From contig JALSIB010000029.1 of the NCBI GenBank assembly GCA_026981855.1, forward strand, positions 62,001 to 126,000: 64,000 nt of DNA. Reading direction: 5' to 3'. The notes beneath the pieces are model-generated. The model was not told the origin of the DNA and made no database searches. It saw nothing but the letters and a program-made list of their open reading frames with translations. Below are positions 57,476-64,000 of this stretch, one piece after another. Source of the stretch: Methylothermaceae bacterium. GTDB taxonomy: Bacteria > Pseudomonadota > Gammaproteobacteria > Methylococcales > Methylothermaceae. The position numbers and the translations under genes were made by a program. Numbering within the stretch: position 1 is the stretch's first letter; each line of letters begins with the position of its first letter.

Positions 57476-58474
57476 ATGGAGTATTCGATGGCGGTATCTT
57501 GCGCTGAATTGTCCCAGGACGGGCTTCGACACGACTGGAGGCAGGAGGAAATCCTGGGGTTGTTCGATCGATCCCTGATCGATCTGGTTCATCAGGCCCA
57601 GAGTGTTCATCGGCAGTTCTTCGATCCCAACGAGGTTCAGGTCAGTACCCTGCTGTCCATCAAGACCGGCGGTTGCCCCGAGGATTGCGCCTATTGCCCC
57701 CAGAGCGGGCGCTATGAAACGGAACTGGAACGCGAGCGCCTGTTGCCGCTCGAGGAGGTGGTGGCGGCGGCGCGGGAAGCCAGGTCCAAGGGCTCCACCC
57801 GCTTTTGCATGGGGGCGGCCTGGCGCGCGCCCAGAGACAGGGACATCGACCAGGTGGCGGCCATGATCGCCGCGGTCAAGGCGCTCGGCATGGAAACCTG
57901 CATGACCCTGGGGATGCTGACCCGCCCCCAGGCGGAACGGCTGAAGGAGGCCGGGCTCGACTACTACAATCACAACCTCGACACTTCTCCCGAGTATTAT
58001 CCCGAGATCATCAGCACCCGGACCTATCAGGACCGCCTCGACACCCTGCGCCACGTTCGCGACGCCGGTATCGCCGTCTGCTGCGGAGGTATCGTCGGGA
58101 TGGGAGAGGATCGGGCCGACAGGGCGGGATTGCTGCAGCAACTGGCCAATCTGCCCCGCCATCCGGAGAGTGTCCCCATCAATCTGCTGGTGCAGGTGGA
58201 AGGAACGCCGTTGCACGGGGCTCAGGCGCTGGACCCCTTCGAATTCGTGCGTACCGTCGCCGTCGCCAGAATCCTGATGCCGGCTTCCAGGGTGCGCTTG
58301 TCGGCAGGACGGACCGGGATGAGCGACGAAATGCAGGCCTTGTGTTTCCTCGCGGGCGCCAATTCGGTGTTCTACGGGGAAAAGCTCCTGACCACGGACA
58401 ACCCGGGCGCCGATGCCGACCGGCGGTTGTTCGAACGACTGGGAATCCGCTTCACCGGGCCGGATGCCGGCTGA
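57476..58474 (+). CDS. bioB: Biotin synthase
   Basis: BioB is the radical SAM enzyme that inserts sulfur into dethiobiotin. The 332-residue product has the [4Fe-4S] radical SAM motif in [11 protein letters not shown] near residue 64. Other family segments include [40 protein letters not shown] and the [2Fe-2S]-site Arg in RVRLSAGRT near 275. The ATG at 57476 or the in-frame ATG at 57488 could start it. bioF overlaps its end. Confidence 0.97.
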   Translation: MEYSMAVSCAELSQDGLRHDWRQEEILGLFDRSLIDLVHQAQSVHRQFFDPNEVQVSTLLSIKTGGCPEDCAYCPQSGRYETELERERLLPLEEVVAAAREARSKGSTRFCMGAAWRAPRDRDIDQVAAMIAAVKALGMETCMTLGMLTRPQAERLKEAGLDYYNHNLDTSPEYYPEIISTRTYQDRLDTLRHVRDAGIAVCCGGIVGMGEDRADRAGLLQQLANLPRHPESVPINLLVQVEGTPLHGAQALDPFEFVRTVAVARILMPASRVRLSAGRTGMSDEMQALCFLAGANSVFYGEKLLTTDNPGADADRRLFERLGIRFTGPDAG

Positions 58475-59612
58475 ACTCGAGCGGGCGTTGCGGCGCCGCC
58501 GCAGCGAGGGCCTCTACCGCCGGCGCAAGGTGGTGGAAGGTGCCCAGGGCGTGGAAGTCACCGTCTCCGGCAGGTCGCTGATCAACTTCTGCAGCAACGA
58601 TTATCTGGGGCTGGCATCCCACCCCCGCCTCGTCGAAGCCATGCAGTCCGCCGCCGCCCGCTACGGAGTGGGCGGCGGGGCCTCCCATCTGGTGTGCGGG
58701 CACATGGCGCCCCATCATGCGCTGGAAGAGGAGCTGGCCGATTTCACCGGCCGGGACCGGGCGTTGTTGTTTTCCACCGGTTATCAGGCCAATCTGGGGG
58801 TGATCGGCGCTCTGTGCGGACGCGGAGACTGGGTTGCCGAGGACCGGCTCAACCATGCGTCGCTGCTCGATGGCGCGCGTCTGGCGGGGGCGCGGTTGAA
58901 ACGTTATCCCCACGGCGATGCCGGGGCGCTTGCCGCCTGGCTGCGGGAGCGGGAGCGGGTGCGGTTGGTCGCCACCGACGGAGTGTTCAGCATGGACGGG
59001 GACGTGGCCCCTGTGGGGGCGCTGGTTTCCGTGGTCGCCGGGCGGCATGGCTGGCTGTACGTGGACGATGCCCATGGGTTTGGCGTCTTGGGGCGGGGGG
59101 GGCGCGGCACGCTTGAGCAGCTGGGGCTGGGGCAGGAGGAAGTGCCCGTCTATATGGCGACCCTGGGGAAAGCGGCCGGGGTCTTCGGCGCCTTCGTGGC
59201 GGGGCCGGAGGCGTTGATCGAAACCCTGATCCAGCAGGCCCGAACCTACCTTTATACCACCGCCCTGCCACCCGCCGTGGCGGAAGCCGCCCGCGCCGGC
59301 CTCAGACTGTTGCGTGAAGAAAGCTGGCGGCGGGAGCGTCTGCGGGCGCTGATCCGGCATTTCCGGGCCGGGGCACAGGCCTTGGGGCTGCCGCTGATGG
59401 CTTCGCGGACCCCCATTCAGCCGCTGTTGATAGGCGACAATCACAAAGCGCTCGCAGCCAGTGAAAGGTTGTGGCAGCGGGGATTGTGGGTCACCGCGAT
59501 CCGGCCCCCGACGGTGCCCGCCGGTACCGCCAGGCTCCGCATCACCTTGAGTGCGGCGCACAGCCGGGCCCATGTGGACCGGCTTCTCGAGGCGCTCGCC
59601 GAGGTGATATGA
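58464..59612 (+). CDS. bioF: 8-amino-7-oxononanoate synthase
   Basis: BioF condenses pimeloyl-ACP (or CoA) with alanine in biotin synthesis, using PLP. The 382-residue product starts at the ATG at 58464 inside the end of bioB. Family motifs are [16 protein letters not shown] near residue 40, [14 protein letters not shown] near 130, [14 protein letters not shown] near 170, [11 protein letters not shown] near 200 and the PLP lysine in [13 protein letters not shown] near 235. The bioH ATG overlaps its stop. Confidence 0.96.
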   Translation: MPAELERALRRRRSEGLYRRRKVVEGAQGVEVTVSGRSLINFCSNDYLGLASHPRLVEAMQSAAARYGVGGGASHLVCGHMAPHHALEEELADFTGRDRALLFSTGYQANLGVIGALCGRGDWVAEDRLNHASLLDGARLAGARLKRYPHGDAGALAAWLRERERVRLVATDGVFSMDGDVAPVGALVSVVAGRHGWLYVDDAHGFGVLGRGGRGTLEQLGLGQEEVPVYMATLGKAAGVFGAFVAGPEALIETLIQQARTYLYTTALPPAVAEAARAGLRLLREESWRRERLRALIRHFRAGAQALGLPLMASRTPIQPLLIGDNHKALAASERLWQRGLWVTAIRPPTVPAGTARLRITLSAAHSRAHVDRLLEALAEVI

Positions 59613-60397
59613 GCGCCCTGTTTCAAGCGTGCCGTGGCGCGGGGGTGCCCATGGTGATGATTCCCGGCTGGGCGATGCACAGAAAGGTCTGGGGGGGGTG
59701 GGGCGATGCGCTGGCCCGCCGCCACCGGGTGTGTTGCATCGAGCTGCCGGGCCACGGGGGCACCCCCTCCCGGCCCGGCTGGACGTTGCCGGATGTCGCC
59801 GCCCGGCTGGCGGAAGCCATCGAGGCGCCTTCGGTCCTGGTGGGATGGTCGCTGGGCGGGCAGGTGGCGCTGCAGGTGGCTTCAAACCACCCGGAGAAAG
59901 TCGCCGGACTGGTGCTCATCGGCACCAATCCGAAATTTGCCGCGGAAGGTGGCTGGCCGGGGATGGCGGTGGAAACCTTGCGGCGGTTCCGGGAGGGGGT
60001 GGAAACCGATGTCACGGCGGCATTGAACCGCTTCCTGAGTCTGGTTTGTCAAGGCGGGGACGGGCGCGGTCTCAGGCTTCTGAGGCGGAACTGGCGCGCC
60101 CTGCCTCCGCCTTCCCTGGAGGATTTGTTGCAGGGGCTGAGGCTGCTGGAGGAGGTGGACTTGCGGCCGGTACTGACGGGTATCGGCGCCCCGGCGCTGG
60201 TCGTCGCCGGCGAGGGGGACGTCCTGGTGCCGCTTGAGGCATCCCGGCGTCTGGCCGCCATGTTGCCTGACGGCCGCTTGTTGACGCTGGAAGGGGGAGG
60301 CCATGCGCCGTTTCTGTTTCATCCTGAAGCGCTGCAGTCCGCCGTGGCCGGGTGCTTCGCCGGCGCGGATTTGGCCAGGGGCCAGCCGTCTCGTTGA
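59609..60397 (+). CDS. bioH: Pimeloyl-ACP methyl ester esterase BioH
   Basis: BioH hydrolyses the pimeloyl-ACP methyl ester, closing the BioC-BioH route to pimelate. This 262-residue alpha/beta hydrolase starts at the ATG at 59609. The nucleophile elbow is [11 protein letters not shown] near residue 75, the acid is likely Asp in AGEGDVLVP, and the histidine is in [12 protein letters not shown]. The oxyanion region is [12 protein letters not shown]. The partner bioC is not seen in the window; the gene just downstream is the sterol reductase, 35 bases away. Confidence 0.92.
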   Translation: MSALFQACRGAGVPMVMIPGWAMHRKVWGGWGDALARRHRVCCIELPGHGGTPSRPGWTLPDVAARLAEAIEAPSVLVGWSLGGQVALQVASNHPEKVAGLVLIGTNPKFAAEGGWPGMAVETLRRFREGVETDVTAALNRFLSLVCQGGDGRGLRLLRRNWRALPPPSLEDLLQGLRLLEEVDLRPVLTGIGAPALVVAGEGDVLVPLEASRRLAAMLPDGRLLTLEGGGHAPFLFHPEALQSAVAGCFAGADLARGQPSR

Positions 60398-60432
60398 TCG
60401 ATTCGTTACCTGTCATGCCTGGAGGGCCAAAT

Positions 60433-61941
60433 ATGTTGCTGGATTTGATCACCCGTTACCGGGGTGTTTTCGTCACCCTTTTCGTGCTGCCGCTCTCGCT
60501 TCTCTTCAAGGGCTATATGGGGGCGCGCAACCGGCTGGCCTTCTGGCTCGACAGCGCGCCCGGCAAGCACGGGCAGAAGGTGGTCCGGGTACAGGCCCAG
60601 GTGAGGGACTGGAAGGCGCGGACAGGGGGTGCGGTCCCCATGTGCACCGCCAGGCCGGGTTGGCAGGCCATGTCCCTCAAACAGGGGAATTACAAAAAGA
60701 CCCATTACCGGGTCAGGATCAATCTTCCCGACATTCTGGAGATCGACGAACGGAAGAGGACGGTGCGGGTCGAGCCCATGGTGACCATGGGGCAGATCAC
60801 CGCGGCCCTCAATCCCCTGGGGTGGACCCTGGCCGTGGTGCCGGAGTTGGATGCCCTGACGGTGGGTGGGCTGGTCAATGGTTTCGGAATCGAATCCTCC
60901 TCCCATAAATACGGCCTGTTCCAGCACATCTGTGAAGGTTTCCAGATCGTCACCGCCGACGGTGCCTGTGTCCGCTGTTCCAGAGAGCGGAATCCGCAGT
61001 TGTTCCACGCCATTCCCTGGTCTCATGGTTCTCTGGGTTTCCTGGTGGAGGCGGAGCTGAGGATCGTTCCGGCAAAAAAATATGTCCACCTGACCTATCT
61101 GCCCTACCGCTCGAAAACGGCGTTCCTGCGGCGCTTCGCCGAGGAGTCGTCGAAACCCTTCGAGCAGGCCGCCGATTTCATCGAGGGGTTGATGTTTTCG
61201 GACGATACCGGAGTGCTGATGCTGGGGAATTTCTCCGACCAGGTGCCGCGGGGGAAGCGGAGAAACGCGATCAATCGTTTCTGGAAGCCGTGGTTCTACG
61301 AACACGTGCGGTCGTTTCTGCGGCAGGGACAGGGGGGCGAAGAATGGATTCCCCTGCGGCATTACTATCATCGCCATACCCGCTCGTTTTTCTGGGAGAT
61401 GCAGCAGATCATCCCTTTCGGCAACCATCCCCTGTTCCGCTATTTGCTGGGCTGGATGTCGCCGCCGGAGATCTCCCTGCTGAAACTGACCGAAACCCGC
61501 AAGATCCACGAACTTTATGACAAGTATCATATGGATCAGGATTTTCTGATTCCCATGAGTGCCCTGGAGTCGTTCTTGTCATTTTTGCGCCGGGAGGTGA
61601 GTTTCTATCCGTTGTGGCTGTGCCCGGCCAGGATTTTCGATGCGCCGCTGCGTGGTTTCGTCCATCCGGCACCGGGTGAGGAGATGTTCGTGGATGTGGG
61701 CATTTACGGCGAGCCTCAGGTGGTGCCTTATCACGCTGAAACCACCACCCGAAAATTGGAGGCGTTCGTCCGCCGGGTGCGGGGCTTTCAGGCGCTCTAT
61801 GCGGATACTTACCAGACCCGGGAGGAGTTCCGGCAGATGTTCGATCATACCCTGCTCGACCGGGAGCGGGTGCGCACCGGGGCGGTGGGCGCCTTTCCCG
61901 AGCCCTACGACAAGGTCTCCCGTAAGGCCAGGGCGTACTGA
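60433..61941 (+). CDS. Delta-24 sterol reductase (DHCR24-like), FAD-dependent
   Basis: DHCR24 enzymes reduce the C24 double bond of the sterol side chain with FAD and NADPH. The 502-residue product (human DHCR24 has 516) starts at the ATG at 60433, six bases after GGAGGG. An N-terminal membrane helix (LFVLPLSLLFKGYMG) precedes the FAD-binding domain, with RVEPMVTMGQITAALN near residue 115, GIESSSHKYGLFQHIC near 155 and WSHGSLGFLVEAELRI near 200. The C-terminal half has PLRHYYHRHTRSFFWEMQ near 305, LYADTYQTREEFRQMFD near 460 and FPEPYDKVSRKARAY at the end, matching the vertebrate protein block for block. It faces the oxidosqualene cyclase gene tail to tail. Confidence 0.92.
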   Translation: MLLDLITRYRGVFVTLFVLPLSLLFKGYMGARNRLAFWLDSAPGKHGQKVVRVQAQVRDWKARTGGAVPMCTARPGWQAMSLKQGNYKKTHYRVRINLPDILEIDERKRTVRVEPMVTMGQITAALNPLGWTLAVVPELDALTVGGLVNGFGIESSSHKYGLFQHICEGFQIVTADGACVRCSRERNPQLFHAIPWSHGSLGFLVEAELRIVPAKKYVHLTYLPYRSKTAFLRRFAEESSKPFEQAADFIEGLMFSDDTGVLMLGNFSDQVPRGKRRNAINRFWKPWFYEHVRSFLRQGQGGEEWIPLRHYYHRHTRSFFWEMQQIIPFGNHPLFRYLLGWMSPPEISLLKLTETRKIHELYDKYHMDQDFLIPMSALESFLSFLRREVSFYPLWLCPARIFDAPLRGFVHPAPGEEMFVDVGIYGEPQVVPYHAETTTRKLEAFVRRVRGFQALYADTYQTREEFRQMFDHTLLDRERVRTGAVGAFPEPYDKVSRKARAY

Positions 61942-61969
61942 GAACGGCCGGGATGGAACGCTTCGCCTC

Positions 61970-64000
61970 TCAGTGGTTTCTGTCTTGCCGATAGCTGGAA
62001 AAGTATCTGCCCAGGGCCCAGATGGGGAAGACGTTGCGGTAGGCGGTATAGGTGATGGCGCAGGTATGGTTGAAGACCCCGGAAATCCCTTCCTGGGGCC
62101 AGTCACCGTTTTCTTCCTGTCTCGTCATCAGGAAGCGGATGCCTTTTCGAACGGCCGCCGTATCCGGGCAGGCCGCCGCCATCAGGCTGAGCAGCGCCCA
62201 GGCGGTGTTGACGATTTGCGACTTGGCATGGGGCACGTATTCTTTCCGCAGGCAGGACTGGAAGGCTTCCCCCCAGCCTCCGTCCCCGTTCTGCCGGTCC
62301 AGCAAAAACCGGCAGGCCCTTTGCAAGTGGGGGTCGGCGCGCAGGGCGGCGGTGCCGCCCGCCTGTTTCGCCGCCGCGGCCAGCGCTTCCACCGCGAACC
62401 AGGTGCCGTAGGTGAAACACACGCCCCAGGAGCCGAACCAGCCGCCGTCTTGGCGTTGTTTGGCGCGGACGAAGCGGAGGCCGTTTTCGATCGCCCTGTC
62501 GATTTCGCCACGCCGGTAGCGGGGGTCTGACTCCCGGTAATGGAGCAGGGCCTGAATACAGGAGGCGGAGCATTCGGTATAGGAATAGTCGATCATGATA
62601 TCGCGGAAGATCGCCGCGGGATTGAGCAGTTCCAGCCAGGCCGGTCCCCGCGTGTTTTCGTAGCTGGCCCAGCCGCCATCGGGATTTTGCAGCGAGAGGA
62701 TGACATCGACCGCATCCTGCAATCTGTCCCGGCCGATGGGATTGGATCCGGCGGCCTCCAGCACCCCCGAGCGGTGGACCAGAAGCGTGGCATGGAGGCC
62801 CAGGGCGGTGCAGTCGGAGATCGGCCAGCCGTGAGGGCGGGTCGAGAACGGCCAGGCCCCCTTGGAAATGTGACGGAAGAAGCGTTCCCTGTCGGCGACC
62901 TCTTCCCTGAGCTGTTGCCGCTCGATGAACCGGTAGGCTTTCCTGACCACTTCGGGGAAGTGGCGCTCCATGCCGTTTTCGACGATGGCCTGGGTGGCGA
63001 AGCCGGTGTCCCACAGCTGGGAGCCGTTGTAGCCGTTCATTTTCATCCCGTCTTCGGCCACCCACAGGTAATCCGCCCAGCGCTCGACGTGTTTCCGGAA
63101 TTGCGGCGAGTCCTTGCCGTGGGCGTGCCAGATGCAGATCGAGTTGATCACCTGGTTGACCGGTCCGATATCTATGTATTCCGTCTGCCGGTCTTCCGCG
63201 TCGATGTATTCCAGGATGAATTTCAACGCCCGCTTTCGCAAAGGACGCAGATGGATGCTTTCATAACCGTCGAGAAACACGTTGAGGGTTTTCAGCAAGG
63301 GGGAGGGCGGGTGAAAAAGATCGGTGCGGGCGACCCGGTCGCGGGCGGCCCGCCAGTCGATGGTGGCGTAGTCGCAGGGGTACAGTTCCTGCCTCAATGC
63401 CCGGGTGACCTCGGTTTCGGAAGCGGTGACCCGGTGGCCGAAACAATAGGACATGGGCAGATAGACCATCCGGCAATGGCACCAGTAGCGCCAGGGGTGA
63501 ACGGGCAGAAAACGCGGCAACAGCCACATTTCCGGCATCAGGCTGTGATTGCCTTCCCAGGCGTAGACCCCCAGCACGGATAGGTAGAATTTTCCCCACG
63601 GCGGAATGCCGGTGGCGCCGCCCTGGCTCAAGATCCATTCCCGCGCCCGGGTCAATTCCGCATTGCCCGGATCCTCGCCCAACAGCCGCAACGCCACATA
63701 TTGGAGCACGGTGGTGAACAGCACGGAGGCCCCCTCCAGATGCAACCCCCAGCCGCCGTCGTCGTTCTGGTGGTTGTACATGTAGCGTTTCATCAGGGTC
63801 TGATGGGGCGGTGGAAAAGGTGCTCCGGTGATATGGGAAGCGATGACGAGGCCCGGCAGCAGGAAATGAGGACCGCCGTAATCGCCGGGCCAGTGGCCGT
63901 CGTCCCTTTGCAGACGGCGATAGAAATCGATACCGCGATGGGTGGAGAGAAAGGCCTGGTTGGCCAGAGGATCGCCCGACTCCTCCGGGACTGTTGCGGT
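61970..64000 (-). CDS. Oxidosqualene cyclase (cycloartenol/lanosterol synthase type), 5' end cut off
   Basis: Oxidosqualene cyclases fold 2,3-oxidosqualene into a protosterol. About 676 residues are visible; the frame is open to the window edge, and by comparison with human lanosterol synthase about 45 N-terminal residues are missing. The catalytic acid is in GWPISDCTALG (Asp codon 62813-62815), where the family usually has DCTAE; squalene-hopene cyclases would have DxDD instead. QW repeats are present (DDGGWGLH, NPDGGWASYE, RQDGGWFGSWG, GDGGWGEAF, NGDWPQEG), as are WCHCRMVYLPMSYC and WGVCFTYGTWF. Residues Tyr (63029-63031), His (62831-62833) and Ile (62819-62821) match those of plant cycloartenol synthase. 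Product not proven. Confidence 0.93.
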   Translation of the reverse strand, partial: TATVPEESGDPLANQAFLSTHRGIDFYRRLQRDDGHWPGDYGGPHFLLPGLVIASHITGAPFPPPHQTLMKRYMYNHQNDDGGWGLHLEGASVLFTTVLQYVALRLLGEDPGNAELTRAREWILSQGGATGIPPWGKFYLSVLGVYAWEGNHSLMPEMWLLPRFLPVHPWRYWCHCRMVYLPMSYCFGHRVTASETEVTRALRQELYPCDYATIDWRAARDRVARTDLFHPPSPLLKTLNVFLDGYESIHLRPLRKRALKFILEYIDAEDRQTEYIDIGPVNQVINSICIWHAHGKDSPQFRKHVERWADYLWVAEDGMKMNGYNGSQLWDTGFATQAIVENGMERHFPEVVRKAYRFIERQQLREEVADRERFFRHISKGAWPFSTRPHGWPISDCTALGLHATLLVHRSGVLEAAGSNPIGRDRLQDAVDVILSLQNPDGGWASYENTRGPAWLELLNPAAIFRDIMIDYSYTECSASCIQALLHYRESDPRYRRGEIDRAIENGLRFVRAKQRQDGGWFGSWGVCFTYGTWFAVEALAAAAKQAGGTAALRADPHLQRACRFLLDRQNGDGGWGEAFQSCLRKEYVPHAKSQIVNTAWALLSLMAAACPDTAAVRKGIRFLMTRQEENGDWPQEGISGVFNHTCAITYTAYRNVFPIWALGRYFSSYRQDRNH

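Noticed and set aside
61970-64000. Squalene-hopene cyclase
   Set aside because: The catalytic motif is SDCTA, the oxidosqualene cyclase form, not DxDD; WCHCRMVYLPMSYC is also typical of sterol cyclases.

Overview
The window comes from a GC-rich gammaproteobacterium, most likely an aerobic methanotroph of the order Methylococcales. The gene orders hslV-hslU-DUF971-ubiE-ubiJ-ubiB, rpoZ-spoT-recG and ubiC-ubiA are gammaproteobacterial. The right end carries two sterol genes: an oxidosqualene cyclase and a delta-24 sterol reductase. Among gammaproteobacteria, sterol synthesis is a known trait of Methylococcus-type methanotrophs. No methane-oxidation gene lies in the window, so the taxonomic placement is inference.

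Bases 1-16603 form a surface-polysaccharide region. It holds an ABC exporter of the Wzm/Wzt type (the permease is cut by the window edge), a GNAT-like acyltransferase, a glycosyltransferase fused to a PIG-L deacetylase, a sulfotransferase, a 1168-residue triple-domain glycosyltransferase with a 21-residue tandem-repeat coiled coil, a further GT2 enzyme, a convergent block of two GT2 enzymes plus UDP-galactopyranose mutase, and a WecA/MraY-type initiating sugar-phosphate transferase. Together they predict an exported glycan that is probably galactofuranose-containing and possibly sulfated and de-N-acetylated.

Bases 16664-24102 are housekeeping: the HslVU protease, a DUF971 protein, three ubiquinone genes (ubiE, ubiJ, ubiB) and an Aas-type acyltransferase/acyl-ACP synthetase. 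Bases 24110-28539 (minus strand) are a four-gene type II secretion-like block ending in a lipoprotein secretin. Next come a dicarboxylate/amino-acid symporter, a DUF5658 membrane protein, GlgX and MetG.

Bases 34590-38407 (minus) hold a partner-switching pair. One protein is a membrane sensor with PAS, SpoIIE phosphatase and HATPase domains. The other is an unusual STAS domain fused to a cytoplasmic periplasmic-binding-protein-like domain. After them come a short RnfB-like ferredoxin with nth, a thioredoxin-like protein, pgk, and rpoZ-spoT-recG.

Bases 46185-54960 are a chemotaxis operon (cheA, cheW, PAS-MCP-CZB receptor, STAS protein, cheR, cheB, cheY, one unknown gene). It starts at a good sigma-28 promoter match and ends at an intrinsic terminator. 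The rest holds ubiC-ubiA, comF on the other strand, the biotin genes bioB-bioF-bioH behind a strong promoter and a two-hairpin leader, then the DHCR24-like sterol reductase facing the oxidosqualene cyclase. The cyclase has the active-site residues typical of cycloartenol synthases rather than lanosterol synthases, which is the most interesting single observation here. No tRNA, rRNA, IS element, prophage or CRISPR array was seen. The only gap above 300 bases is 14437-14786, which holds inverted repeats but no convincing gene.
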